DNA of 64,000 nt from Trachythela sp. YZ-2020 (Eukaryota; Cnidaria; Anthozoa; Malacalcyonacea; Clavulariidae). Location: assembly GCA_016169945.1 (NCBI GenBank), contig JADLSH010000103.1, positions 124,001 through 188,000 of the forward strand, in the 5' to 3' direction. The translations under genes and the position numbers were made by a program. This document shows positions 1 through 12,902 of this stretch, in pieces (positions within the stretch are counted from its first letter, which is position 1; each line of letters opens with the position of its first letter). The notes beneath the pieces are model-generated. The model did no database searches. It was not told the origin of the DNA and saw only the letters and a program-made list of their open reading frames with translations.

Positions 1-114
1 AGCCAACCTCCATATAGAGCGAGCTTATCTTCGAGCCGAGCTCTAAGACGTAAGGATAGGCCCGAGTCGAGCTCTAACATATAAGGATAGGCCCGAGCCA
101 AGCTTAGTGTATAT

Positions 115-578
115 CTCCGATGATATCCTAAGATATTGTATAATATCCTAAGATACTGTATGATATCCTAAGATACTGTATGATATCCTAAGATACTGTA
201 TGATATCCTAAGATACTGTATGATATCTTAAGATACTGTATGATATCCTAAAATGATATCCTAAGATACGGCATGATATCCTAAGATACTGTATGATATC
301 GTAAGATACTGTATGATATCCTAAGATAGTGTATGATATCTTAAGATACTGTATGATATCCTTAAATGATATCCTAAGATACTGTATGATATCCCAAGAT
401 ACTGTATGATATCTTACGATACTGTATGATATGCTAAAATGATATCCTAAGATACTGTATGATATCTTAAAATGATATCCTAAGATACTGTACGTTATCT
501 TAAGATACTGTATGATATCCTGAAATGATATCCTAAGATACGGGATGATATCCTAAGATATTGCATGATATCCTGAAA
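115..578. repeat. 20-bp satellite array
   Basis: About 20 tandem copies of a 20-bp unit (core GATATCCTAAGATACTGTAT). Several shortened units read AAATGATATCC, and point variants occur throughout, so the array is old or diverged. It contains no gene. The 1-114 lead-in holds two copies of a different GC-richer unit (core AAGGATAGGCCCGAG). Confidence 0.95.
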
Positions 579-624
579 TAAGGAAGATAAAAAAAAGGAA
601 GATAAATTCCACTCCTCCCTCTAC

Positions 625-765
625 CTCTTTCTCTAACCCTAGCTCTCTAAGTCTAACACTAATTTATTAACTCTAACACTTGTTCTATTTTTAACCCTAA
701 CCCTCGATCCAACTCCAACCCTTTCTCTAACCTTAACCCTAACCCTAACTCTGATACTTACGCTA
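625..765. repeat. Degenerate telomere-like CCCTAA tract
   Basis: The stretch is rich in CTAACCCTAA and related words (CTCTAACCC, CCTTAACCCTAACCCTAACTC). This resembles the animal telomere repeat TTAGGG read on the other strand, heavily mutated. It lies between two satellite arrays, so an interstitial or ex-subtelomeric relic is more likely than a live chromosome end. Confidence 0.6.
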
Positions 766-825
766 AAAATAGAAATTTTCAAAACCACATATCTGTTGTC
801 TTTGCATGGGCGGGGAGCGCCCCGA

Positions 826-1078
826 TATCTTATGACTTATGACTAATGACTAATGACTTATGACTAATGACGTATGACTTATGACTTATGACTTATGACT
901 TATGACTTATGACTTATGACTTATGACTTATGACTTATGACTTATGACTTATGACTTATGACTTATGACTTATGACTTATGACTTATGACTTGTGACTTG
1001 TGACTTATGACTTATGACTTATGACTTATGACTTATGACTTATGACTTATGACTTACGACTTATGACTAATGCTTAAT
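826..1078. repeat. 7-bp satellite (TATGACT)n
   Basis: About 35 head-to-tail copies of TATGACT, nearly perfect in the middle and with TAATGACT and GTATGACT variants at the edges. No coding potential is seen. Confidence 0.97.
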
Positions 1079-1254
1079 GATTTAAGTAAAATATATAAGG
1101 ACGCTATAGCTATTGTGATAAAAAGCGTCAGGATTAACTCTTTTTGTGACGAAAATGCTGAGCTCAGCGTAATGACTGTTTTGCCCAAACTTGCCTTGCA
1201 TATCATTATGACGCCAATACATAATTAATTATGTTTATGTTAATGATGAGTTGC

Positions 1255-1410
1255 GTTCGCGGCCCCCTATATGCTAGTGTTTGCGACCCCCTTGCATACT
1301 AATTAGTGTGGCCCCCTGCGGCCCCCTCGCATACTAATTAGTGTGGCCCCCTGCGGCCCCCTTGCATACTAATTAGTGTGGCCCCCTGCGGCCCCCTGCG
1401 GCCCCCTAAA
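1255..1410. repeat. Short tandem repeat, GCGGCCCCCT units
   Basis: Three to four copies of a ~40-bp unit combining GCGGCCCCCT with GCATACTAATTAGTGTG, followed by shortened GCGGCCCCCT copies. It is much more GC-rich than its surroundings. Confidence 0.9.
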
Positions 1411-1995
1411 AATAACGGTCGATCGGCCTGTATATTACTACTAGTGTGGTCAAATGTCATTCTTATTATTAAGTGCTAAATTACTAGAAGGTAACAGTAA
1501 CAACTACAATTATGAAAAAAGCTGGCGAGTGTGTACTAAAACATTTTTCGAATATCGAAAAAGGAACAAAATAATGCAGCAACGAAACGAATAACAAATT
1601 AATAAAATTAACCAAACGTACATATAAGTAAATACCTGAGTGTTTTATGACCTCCTAAGTCTCTTAACGCATTGGCGCGGTGGGAAACGCGCGCGATAAT
1701 ATATTCAATATTTTGAATGCGATTCTCTCAGCAAGTATTCGCCCCTTCTAATAAGACACACACCATTACAATCATTGCAACATAATATTTCCAACGTCGT
1801 CAAGGGCGTCAATCCTGGAGGGGGATGGGAGGGACGATTCCCCCCACTTTTTGAGAAGCGGGGTCAGTATTGAATTATTCCCCTACTTTTTTCCTCGTTT
1901 GCTTATATGACATGTTCTGATCATCAGAATTCTGTAAAGTCTTCCCCCAAAGTGCATGAAATGGCGGCCTCTTTACCTCTACCAATGTTTTGGCC
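1411..1995. other. Noncoding, with a hAT-like end fragment
   Basis: No gene seen. Around 1815-1890 a G-run/C-run stretch (GGAGGGGGATGGGAGGG, then CCCCCCACTTTTT) resembles the ends of hAT-type elements seen elsewhere in this window. A phrase near 1937 (TCTTCCCCCAAAGTGCATGAAATGGC) recurs near 2399. Confidence 0.4.
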
Positions 1996-2080
1996 GGCCT
2001 CTTTACCACGCCTTTTCGTAAGGCAAAACGAACCCACACCACAAACGCTTAGACCCAAGTTACGATTCGGTCGGGAGGTG
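1996..2080 (+). repeat. Direct repeat, copy 1
   Basis: An ~85-bp segment starting GGCCTCTTTACCACGCC and ending near GGGAGGTG. It is repeated in the same orientation at 4280-4363. The pair brackets the LINE relic, which could be an insertion between duplicated halves or may simply have a copy of a dispersed repeat on each side. Confidence 0.8.
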
Positions 2081-2539
2081 TGCTAGTTTATGTAGTATTT
2101 CATACTTTCATTTTTTTAATTAAAATTGTCTAAGTTGTACGTTGAAAAGTATACAATCTAGTAGATGTTACAAAACAAACCTCAATTATGTAAATTGCAA
2201 ATATTCAAAAGTGAAAAAAAACAGAAAAATGTACAAAACAACTTTAGTCTTTTGTACATTTAACTGTGTACATTTAAAAAAAATTTAACTATGTAATACT
2301 GGTACTACTTCATTTCTTGGCTGGCATGTGACGTCACAGGATCTTTAACAGAAGAATCTCATTACCAGCTTTAAAGCGTCAGGTGACGCTAAATAAAAGT
2401 CTTCCCCCAAAGCGCATGAAATGGCATTTCAGAGATGCAATATTTTAATTTTTTTCTGGGGGAGCACGCCCGTATAACCTCGTGCTTTTTGCACTCGATA
2501 GCCGCGCATTATAATAATAATGATAATAATAATAATAGA

Positions 2540-4275
2540 CGGTATAATTAAAAAACATTCGCACTAATACAAGTAATAGTGAATTACAGTACTTTTACAA
2601 GCATAAAATTATGGAGAATACTGTTACTTCTTAAAACTAGGAAATAAAGTTATATAAAAAGATTGTAATTTGGATTATAAACCTAATTGACAACGGTCAT
2701 GACTTGTTCATAGTACGTGAGCATATAGCTGGAAAGAAACTGTTCTTAAATCTGTAGATCCTACACTTAAATAGGCTAAAATGACTAGAGTGGCGCAGTT
2801 CTCTGCCATGCGACTCAACCCGAGTCGGAGCTATTTTATCTAACGGTTGGGAGTTGATCGATAATGTGGAAGACAGCTCTTGTGGAGGGTTGCGGAGAAA
2901 AGAGATGGTAAAATCCTTGCACTTTTTAGGGTGTAATTTTATGTTATTACTCACCGACCAAGCATCAATAGAGTTGAGATCCAGTTGTATTCCAGGGGGG
3001 GATTTGCGATGGATGGCTTGGGAGAAGGTGACGTCATCAACGAACATGCAATTACTAGACCTCAAAGGGGAAAGGCTGGCAAGATCGTTAATCATTACTA
3101 GGAATAGGATGGGGCCAAGCTTGGTGCCTTGCGGGACACCGGCAGTAACAGGAGCCCAGTTACAGGTAAATTGGTTAACTTTTACAGACTGCCTCCGACC
3201 AGACAAAAAGCTACAGATCCGAATGGAATCAAGGCTCTTCGTACACCGAGGTTAGTAAGTTTCGAAATGACAATGTTGTGGTCGATCCGATTGAAAGCTT
3301 TGCAGAAGTCAAGGAAGCAAACACGGATGCATTTGCCAGGGTTGTCGAGCTGATTTAGCCAATTGTGGAGGATATCGAGTAGACAATAGGTGGTGGAAGT
3401 GCCTTTTAGACAGCCAAATTGCTGGGGGTCGATTTTGTGACCTAAGTCCGAAATAATCCAGTTTACCACAAAGTCCTCCAATACTTTTGAGAGACAGGAA
3501 GTCAAGGATATAGGTCTAAGGTCACCTTCTTCTGAAACAGGCTGAACTTTCGTTATAGGTGTTATCTCAGACTTTTCCACTCAGTTGGAGTGACTCCTTC
3601 AGAAAGAGAAACATTAAAAACCCGTGCAACTGGTTTCGAGAGCTCGATAGAATTATTTTAGGATGCGTGCAGGGATATTATCAGGGCCACTTGCTTTGTA
3701 TGGGCTAATCTTGGCCAATTTACTGTAGACTTCAATCTCAGAAATCTTTGGAAGGGGTTCTTCCGCTGGTAGGAAAGTTGGTATGCTGTTCATGTCCAAG
3801 GGGGAAATGTCTTCGTTAACGGGTATGATAGAAAAAACGTATTTAAATATTCAGCAAGCTCGAAATCAGATAAAGCTGACCCGTCCTTCTCGATTGTAAA
3901 AGGTTGCGATTTATTTCGTCTTCCTGATAAGCTATTCACAAATCTCCACCATTTCCTACAATCCTCATTCTTAAGGTGCTTAACCTTATCTTCATAAAAT
4001 ACTTTCTTGCGTTTAGTAATTTCTTTCTTAACCTTGTTCTTATCGTGCCTCCATAGGACTGGGTCATCATTATTGAATGCTTTCTGTCGTTTCTGAATTA
4101 AGGACTTGATGGCGTGTTAAATCCTTGGTTGGGAAAGAAAATGTCAACAGCGATAGTAAGGGTGGTTGTCAGGGAATCGGTCAGATTATTGACTGAAGAC
4201 TGATCAACATCAGCAAACCAATTAACGTCACAGATCCAGCGTCCAAAAGCGTCGAGCTCTGACCGCAGAGGCTTT
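2540..4275 (-). pseudogene. LINE reverse transcriptase relic (3' portion)
   Basis: A non-LTR retrotransposon read on the minus strand. From the N-terminal side: a GPDNIP-type motif near 3690, RT fingers/palm with LDFCKAF near 3310, VPQGTKLGPILF near 3120 and the catalytic box as FVDD near 3050. The reading frame changes between 3206 and 3182, and further stops lie upstream of 3580, so it is dead. The endonuclease part is missing (5' truncation near 4275). The 3' end is probably the trinucleotide AT repeat at 2509-2537. Related to the better-preserved RT at 32.7-34.0 kb (shared GPxLFLVMINDL wording). Family within the Jockey/CR1/L2 group is not decided. Confidence 0.85.
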
Positions 4276-4279
4276 CGCT

Positions 4280-4363
4280 GGCCTCTTTACCACGCCTTTC
4301 GTCGTTCAAAACGAACCAACACCCGCAACGCTTCGACCCAAGTTACACTTCCGTCCGGAGGTG
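4280..4363 (+). repeat. Direct repeat, copy 2
   Basis: Second copy of the 1996-2080 segment, about 80% similar by eye. It is followed at once by TCTATAAAAG, a good TATA-box match. Whether this is an active promoter or LTR piece cannot be told from sequence. Confidence 0.75.
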
Positions 4364-7300
4364 CAGTCTATAAAAGAAGGGGAAATGCCCTGAAAATGCT
4401 AAACGTGTTACATGCCTCTATATCTATTAGCTCCTCCCTCCCCCCACACGTACACACTTTATGAGATGGATTTTGGCCCGTGTGACGCGGTGTCTCAGTT
4501 CCGTCAAAACATTACATAAACAAATTTACTGCACATTTACTCTAAAACTTTGCCAAACTCACATCATTACATTTGGAAAAATCTTGAAAGTTTCCCAAGT
4601 TCTCACATATGTTTTTGAAAAAATGTAGCTTATATTCAAGTGCTAATATGTGGAAAGTTTCGACTGTATAGGTTAAGCAGAAATATTTATCTAGATTTTA
4701 TATAATTTTCGATTTTTGACTGCACGTGCACTGCACTGAGGAATTTTGCCATATTAATTATATTATGTTCGCCAATATCTAAAAACACATGAAAAGCACG
4801 TTACTAGGGCATTTGTACCCGTAGAATCAATCTCCGGTGTTCCCAGGTCTGTACGGTGAACTCGTCCTATGTTTTTTGGCGAACGAACATGTACTTCCAG
4901 TTTGTCTTCGCGCAAACTCAGTCTAGTGTAGACTGCGCGACCAGGTCGCTATTTTATCGACATTCTTGGCGCCTAATTGAAAATAAGGGGCTTATGACAT
5001 GAAGGAGCGAGATTCTTTGTAAACAAGCAAATTGAGCAAAACACATTATTATTCTCTTTTATGTATTAAAAACGAACTTGGAGAGGTTAAATCTGTAAAA
5101 TGTACGCGCTAGTTGTTATTAATGGGTGCCACTTTGATCAAAAGACAGAATTATTATAATGGCTTAATGCATTTGAAATTTTTGATTCCGGCCTTGTACT
5201 ACTGGGGTTTACTTTATATTTGAACGCCTATTTTAGTAAAAGTTTGGAGCTTTTTCTATGTCAAGCTGTGTCTGACTATAGCCCGTTTTCATATATCTAT
5301 GCATGCATTTCTTTAAAATTGCACGTATGTATACCGTATGTATACGGTATGTGTACGTAATATATATTATCCCCTTGAAAGCATTTAACACAATTTGGTA
5401 ATTTTTGCTGCATCTGAGGCACTCAAACCTGTTTGACAGTATATGTATATTATTTTGACAGTACGGTGAAATTATATATAGGTTTGGACTGGGAATTGTT
5501 ATCTTGATCGATGACTGCGATGAATGCTGCTTTGATAAATTTTTATAAACATATAGAAGGATGTAGTCATGTATTATGAATGCATTGCTTTAGCCTCATT
5601 AGGGCCACATGCCCACCTGCCTTTAAGGAATTTCTATAACAATCTTGAAGAAATCTGAAAATTGAGGTTTACAAATGTTTAAAAACTCATGCATGATATT
5701 TATCTTGAAAAAAAAAGGACAACAACTGCCAAAATTGACATAACAATGATTTAGCAATGAGTTTTACTGTTTAGAGAGATTTTAGGCAATAGCATTCTAA
5801 TACAGATTTATTGTAGGCTTCTAATAATTGAATATCTGCAGTTGTTATTTCCAAGTTGCTCTCTCCTCATTGAAATGGTTGCGCAAACAGGAAGTTATTT
5901 TCCACTAACCGACGAAGCATTTCCTTTCTGTTATTATTCTATAAAACAAAATTAAACAACTATATTTTTTATCACCCTGCAAAATTGCAAAGAACTTAAT
6001 ATATAAATCAGTTCTATCTTGTGTATGAATTTTAGTGTATGTTTAATTAGGAAGAGGACCATTAGGCCTCAGCCTGGAGATTATGACTAAGGACTTTTCC
6101 TTTGAGGAGTAAAATCCTCTGGCATTAGCTAAAGTAAAATATTTAATATTTCAATGAATTGGTAGATAAAGGTTTAATTAAGATTGTGTTTGAACAACTT
6201 TTAATTTAAAACCCTTTCTACCAAATGTCCAAATTCGTTGGGAAGAGATGTATTTTGGTTGGCTCATACAGTACCATGAAAATGACTTGACTTACATTAG
6301 TTCATTACAGACTTTATGAACAATAATTTAAAACTCATAAAATGCGTTAAGCCATTGTAAATATTAAATACTTTAATACCAACAACCACACTAATAAACA
6401 ACATTACCAACACAATTGAACACAGAAATGTTTGCATTTGTTCAGTGGTTCAAACAGATAATGTTTCCTATATAAGCTGTATATTATAACTTTACACGCG
6501 TTTGCAATTAATAATTAACCGAACAATCTATATCATTATCAGTCATACCTTTCGTATAATTTTTCTCTGCTTAGAGTCTGAAATGAATGTCAGATTATTC
6601 CTGTATTTCTACAATTGATTTTGTAGTTGTCCAGAAGGACCACTGTCACTCACTGAGCAGAACACATTACACATACACACATTTGGCAGCTTCGAGAGTG
6701 CGATTTTAAACTTTTGACATGTTTTTAGATGGAGAAAACTTTGCAGAAGACATTGATTGTTAATCAGCCAAGTAATTTTTGTATACCGTGAAAATTTCGA
6801 AGCATTATAAGACATTATATGCACTGAGCGACTTACTGTATATAGTTATCAACGTATACGTTGATAGTGTTTGCATGTATTTAGTTTTCTATCCGCAGTC
6901 CTTATTTTTAATTTGTAAATATATAATAATAATTTGTGTGACGCCCCTCGTGGAAATCAGCTGCGTGTTGACGAGGCAAGCGTCTTTAAATAATGTTTTA
7001 CCTACCTACATATACCTATCATGCTACAAATAATGTTATTTTGGTTATTTTCTCTTGTTATATAAGGCTTACAGATTGAACTACAGACTACAGTTTTACA
7101 CAGTATCCATGACATGCCTTGCGTCGTGCATGATCAGATATCAATATATGTTGGGTTTCATAATAATTATTCAATGTCTTGCAGCTTAGTAGGCTCGCTT
7201 TTTTAGATTACTCGTCTCATGTATCAGTGATGCTGCTTTCCAATAAGCCGCTATATCACCGAAACATTTCTCTTCAATATTTGAAAAAATAAGCCATAAA

Positions 7301-7590
7301 GCTACCAATCTTATAACATGAAATTCAACAAGAAATCGATGTTGCTCAATGATAAAACAGCAGTTTTATCATTGCGCAACTGAATATAATCACCAATGCG
7401 GACTCCCGCTGCTCGAAAATAATACGGCGTGGCGAAAGGAATGGCGATGAGCTTTCTTCTTTGACTTGATACAAATACATGAACGTCGCCGGTCTTGCCG
7501 GAAAGGTTGCGCTATTTAAGCAACGATAATTTTAGGCAAGATGGATAAAGCACATCACAAACTTGGAATTAAAGGCAAAGCCAGAAGTGT
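4364..7590. other. Gene-free AT-rich stretch
   Basis: I see no gene, known repeat family or RNA gene over ~3.2 kb. Open frames here are short, lack recognisable domains and look like chance. A small near-palindrome of GTATAC/GTATACGG words lies at 5330-5360. Confidence 0.5.
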
Positions 7591-7599
7591 CGGGTACAC

Positions 7600-7790
7600 G
7601 GTTCTACTTTATCAGAACAGCCTGTCACATGTGGACAGTGGACTGCTTCAAACCTCCATATTAGGGCCGTTGTTCTTTTTACTTTACTTAAAAGACTTAG
7701 CAAATTGTTTGATATGAACGGAGTAACGACTATTCGCTGATGATACAAATGTTCCTGCAACTTACGACTCAGCTGCAACATGCAAAATAA
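7600..7790 (+). pseudogene. Short LINE RT relic
   Basis: On the plus strand a fragment reads like the RT core SILGPLFFLLYLxDLANCL near 7660-7710. A frame change follows, then an FADD-type catalytic box (LFADDTNVPA) near 7735-7765. Only ~190 bp are recognisable, with stops and frameshifts. Probably a CR1/L2-type remnant. Confidence 0.7.
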
Positions 7791-8237
7791 TCCTAGTTCT
7801 TGGCTCTTTCATTTTCACCTCATGCTGCATAGATTTGAAGGAATGAGTCTGATATTTAATAATGCTCAAAAGCCTCATCCTCCTGTATCTGCCGGTTTTC
7901 CAACACGCAAAGTCTTTGATATTACCAACGAGGAAATGGATGTAACTGAGAAAGAGATGAAGAAACCAAATATAACTAAAAATTGCTAGGACTGAAAGAT
8001 AAAAATTTACAAGAATTTGGGATAAAGTGTGGGATGAAGATGTGTCCTTGTTAAAGACATTATCTGCCGTGTCGATTTAATGAATTTAGTTAGTTTAAAT
8101 TCCTAAGGATTGTATTGTTTTATAAAAATAAGCTGGAATATTTATGTTTTCAGTCAAAACAAATAATGACTTGTGTCACATTTGATACGCATCGTTTGCC
8201 GCTTACTGCCGCTTAGTGCAATAGTTTGCCAATTGTA

Positions 8238-8676
8238 CAGGGTGTCCCAAAAAAAGGCTACCTTTTCAAATTCAAATGAGCGTATTAATTCAAACAACCT
8301 ATTATGTTCAATTTCAAAGCGGTTTTAGTGCATGCGCACACGGGTGATTAAGAATAACTTCAAGTCTGCGTTTGGAAAGCGTTCAGAAGCGTTTTGTATT
8401 TGTTTAATTAAGTCCTGTTTAGATGTTGAATTTGCGTTGAATTTAACTTGTCAAATTTTATATAAAATGTCTGTTTGAACGCAATTAATAATCTGAAACA
8501 GGTTTTCTAACTTATTCATCAATTAGAAGCTTTTCTTAATATCCCATGTGTATAAAACTGTGTGTTTTATGCATTCGTAGTTCAAAAGCGATAATGAATT
8601 TCAAAGAACTATAATAGGTTGCTTGAATTAACATGCTAATTTGAATTTGAAAAGGTTGCTTTTTTGGGACACCATG
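8238..8676. mobile_element. Mariner-type MITE, 439 bp, TA target duplication
   Basis: The ends are inverted copies of CAGGGTGTCCCAAAAAA (right end CATGGTGTCCCAAAAAA read inward), with longer inverted similarity inside (TTTTCAAATTCAAAT and TTGAATTAA/TTAATTCAA words). TA dinucleotides flank both ends (8236-8237 and 8677-8678), as expected for Tc1/mariner. No transposase frame, so non-autonomous. Confidence 0.85.
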
Positions 8677-8706
8677 TATATTAGGTACCTAATTTGTTAA
8701 TTCGTA

Positions 8707-9686
8707 TTAGTTGACCTGCATCTAAGGACGAAAGCGAACTTATATTCATTTATGCAATGTTCTTTCGGCAAAATCCAAGATCTGATTGGTTATATTAGTG
8801 AGTATATGCTAATGCGACCTAAAGCGACTTAAAAGCGACCTATAAAGTAACTTACGTATGCAGATTATTTGCTATGATATGGACGAAAATCAAATTATTG
8901 CTTAGCTTGCCTCTGCAAATTCCATTACCGGGTCGGTATTATAGGTGCACAGAGTAACTAGCCGGAGTATAACGATATATAGTAAACATATAATAAATTG
9001 AAACAGTAGTGTTTTGCCCGGATTGTGTTTGCCATGCATTGTCGGTGCGGCATGGCTGTTTATGCATCCAAATGCACAATCTGTTATTATAGGAGAACTT
9101 TACATGCATGTATTGAAGAGTTATACCTACATTGGTAGCCTGTCATAGCCGTATGAGCGACTACATAACGGTAAATTGCGTGCATTTGCAACCAAACAGA
9201 AAATAACCGAAACACAACTGCGTTTCCTTTTAGAGTCGTTTAAGTGCGAAAATGAATTCCATTGTGACCTGATTACTGATCGAGGTCTGCAAAACATAAA
9301 CTAATAAACTGTATACACAAAGTCATTCAGACACACTTCATTCAATATCTGAGAAGAGCGTGGGGAACGCATCTTCTCTTCGAATCTAGTGCCACGAGAA
9401 ATATTTCCGTATATGAGTATAACTATTCACTACGATCGATCGAGCTGATAAGTTTGAAAGACCCACTTTAACATGATGCACAAAAGACATGCATGTTCGA
9501 CATTCAATTTATTCAGGATTTAGTCCCGTTAAGTCACAACCAGTAACAACCAAGAATTTGCCTAAGCATGCAAATTCAAAAGCGGCAACCAGTATAGGAA
9601 TCAGCGACTTTGCTTATGCTTACGTCTCGATAATGATATTAATGAGTCTATAAGTCCGCCTTCGTCCTTAGATGCAGGTCAACTAA
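8707..9686. mobile_element. Non-autonomous DNA transposon, ~980 bp
   Basis: The ends are inverted repeats of ~37 bp beginning TTAGTTGACCTGCATCTAAG, with TA on both outer sides. The interior has no open frame with a known domain. TA flanks suggest a Tc1/mariner or related superfamily, but the termini do not let me name it. Confidence 0.8.
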
Positions 9687-12600
9687 TAAGTATTTTTTAA
9701 GTATCGTATTAATTAAAGTATTTTTATCAAGCTTTAGTTTAGCCGCATTTTTTAAAACTGCTCAATGGTGAATGTATTTTTGCATATGGTGCATGCTGGT
9801 AAAGTTGAAATCAAAATAATAAAAATTGAAGAATTCTTATTCTCTTGCGTGAGAAAGGCGAAAGGCGAGAGGGTAACTTGTGGATTGTTTTTAACACTAA
9901 CACAGCTTAATGAAAAGCAACCTTTTTCTTCTCTAACATGATTAGTTTAGGAGATTTTGCCCCGCACCAATGAAAACAAACATTTCCGCCACTAGTTGTT
10001 ATTTGCAGCAAACGAGTTTCGTGATTTAATAATGAATTACATTGTCATATTTTTCGGAATTCCGTTTCGAGTTTGCATGCAGATTACGAATAAAGATTCT
10101 GGGAATTTTTGGGAATGACTGGTAAATGAACAATGTGTTGTAACCGCCCGGGGGAGATTCTTTCGGTGTGGGTGGCGAGCCTTCAGTGATTGAAACTACC
10201 CTGTATATTTCAGACCTAAAAAGAACGACATTCTATCCGAAGTAGGTCATTTTCAAGCTATATAAACAAAAAAATATATACCAGTGAAAGCATCTGGGTC
10301 TTGAAAAATATAGCAAATATATGGCAGTACTCCTACCGCTGTTTCCAAATAGCCCCTTTAAAGACTAATGCAATTTTTGCACACAGTTCGTAAAACATCA
10401 GTTATTAACAGAAGGTACAGGTCCTTTTCATCTATGGCTCTTTTGCAATGTGACTTCAAAAATTAATTGGATTATACAGAATTTATCTGACAAATACAGT
10501 TATCATATGAGGTAACCTTAAGTTAATGTCATATGAAGCAATTTTCCTTTAACTTACGACTCACCTGCAACTTGCAAGATATTTTCCAGAAAGATATTTT
10601 ATTGTAAGTTACGGGAAAGATTGCCTCGTTTATCACAGCATTTCAGGTATAGTAGTCTATTCCAAATGCACTCCTGCTCCCATTGGCTCACAGGCAGAGA
10701 GTTTTGGGATATGCGAGCCCGTGAGCCGAGGAGCGAGGCAGTGAACGGTCTATTTTGGGAAGGGAGGTCGGGAAAAACGACGAATACAGTCAATCGAACC
10801 CGTCATACACACAATTATTGCAAGAAATGCGAGTCCTGTCTCCGGGAAACACTCCTTCATATCTAACTAGGTAATCTCCGTGTAATAGGGCACCGCCTAT
10901 ACCCTAACACAACATTACACGTAACTCAATCCCTATCCCAACATTACCCGCAACTGAAACCCAATCCCAAAACTCTTCTCTTATCCCGAAACTTACTCCC
11001 CTTCCCAAAACTATACATCTGAACTAAGTGATGCAGAAGGGGAAAAATCAATCCGATGCTGGAATTTTCCAAAGTACGGGCTATTCGGGTTTTGTCATGC
11101 AGGGGAAAGGTTGAATAATAGTCCTGTCACGCAACTGAGCTTTTAAAGGCCTAAATGAACAACGTTTCGTTTCCTGACAATGGTTATCGAGTTCCGCGGA
11201 GAAAAATGAGAATGGTGCGATTACATCCGTTACCCTGTCCACTTGACACCATACACTGAGACGGCCTAGAGCCGACAAAAGTAGTGGGCGAGCTAGCCCT
11301 GTTAATCACACCATTGATCACTCTGTTTGGGTGCTTTAATTTCAAAAGGGATAAGATGGGAATGAAAATTATACATTAGTGAAATAATAATCCGAGTGAA
11401 ATAATCGATCGCCCACTCCGTTGTCGGTTCTAGGCAGCCCCAAGGGGCATAAAAGGCATTAGGCGCCCGCACCTAGTTCCAACAATGGTTGGGCAGAGCA
11501 TTCTTATTTACAAACCGGTTTGGGTAGAAAACAAACGGTATGAGTCTGACGGCACAAATTTCTGTGACTGTATAGGCTGTGTGTAGCCTCTACACACTAT
11601 GTGCAACGGCCTGAACTTTGAATGTTGAGTATTAACGTTTAGGCTCCTATCGCCCGATTTGTAAAGAATAACTGCAGAGGAAATTCAGGAACGTAGCTCA
11701 GGAGCCATAACAATAGACGAAACGTTAACCTGAGAGTTGTCGGCCAGATTTCCAAGTGTAATGCATAGCTTAAACCTGGAAGCGTAAACCTGGAACATTT
11801 TAAGTGATAACCTTCCACATAGAAACATTGTTTTTTTTGCTTTTAAATCAGGACTGAAGCTGTACTATAAGAACGCGCTATCGAACATGTATAACTGTGA
11901 TGATCCACGCACTTGGAAATCTGTTTGTGTTAAATGTAAAAGGCTAGGTCCCTTGATTGTGTTTTAAACTGTTGTTAGTTGTCAGTTAGTCGTTTTGTAA
12001 TTCTGTTGTTCTTCTTATATCGTTTCGTAGTAATACGTAAATTGTTATGCAAATTATGGGATCGCCGTAATTGGAGAAACCTGTTGCGAACTCCCTGGCA
12101 CTACATTGTTGTAATTTGAGGTAGTTGCCGAATCTTATTAAATCATAGCTATATACTCTCCAAGCAACTGGAATTTATGCTCAACTGTTCGAACTAAAAC
12201 AATTAAACGGACTCGATCCAAATAAAAAACCAACCATACTTAACCCAAACTGATGCGAAGCAATAATCAAATCCTTGTGATCAGTAAAATGTTCAAACTG
12301 AAAGACAGGTAAATTGCCAAAACGAATGCATTACAACTATGACTCGAATAGCCAAACACATTTATAAGTGGCCTCCAATCAAGCATTAAATCGGTCTTAA
12401 TTAACTACGTGAATACAATCGAGAAGTGGCCCGAACCAATACACTTTATTATTTATTGAAAATAATTCAAGAGTTTTAATTGGCTAAGAGCTGTCGGTGA
12501 AATCGTCATATCCGCTCGGTAGCTGCCCAAATTTGGAGTTATGACATCACCGTGGAATATTGAAAACAAATATACCACGTTTGACGTAATTTCGTGGTAT

Positions 12601-12780
12601 ATTGAAAAACAATTAACACACTATGACGTCACGCTAATTTATGCGGCTTATGCCAAGCGCAGGAAAATACAAATGGCTTCCTCAAAGGAAAGGTTCTCCG
12701 ACCTTGGGGAAGGTGAAATTAAAAAATTGCTCCAGGAAAAAGACTCTTATATTACCGAAATATTTACAAATAAATAAATA
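9687..12780. other. Gene-free stretch
   Basis: No gene or transposon recognised across ~3.1 kb. Loose tandem wording of CCCAATCCCAAAAC / CCCTATCCCAACATTACCC lies at 10890-11010. Short frames at 10.6-11.3 kb match no family I know. Confidence 0.45.
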
Positions 12781-12902
12781 GAACAATTACTGAATTCGGT
12801 TCTCGCAGGATATGAGGAATTATTATGGCCTCGCTTTGTGTTATACAAACCTCGGCCTTAATAATTTCTCATATCCTACTCGACCTCATTCAATAATTGT
12901 TT
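12781..12902. mobile_element. Foldback MITE, ~120 bp
   Basis: Two ~50-bp arms form an imperfect hairpin. Left arm: core GGATATGAGGAATTATTATG. Right arm: its inverse with a few mismatches, around a short loop with CGCTTTGTG. Too short to encode anything. No clear target duplication was found. Confidence 0.75.

Noticed and set aside
625..765. True telomere
   Set aside because: The repeats are too degenerate and more complex sequence lies on both sides.
826..1078. CRISPR array
   Set aside because: Head-to-tail 7-bp units with no unique spacers, in animal DNA; a plain satellite.
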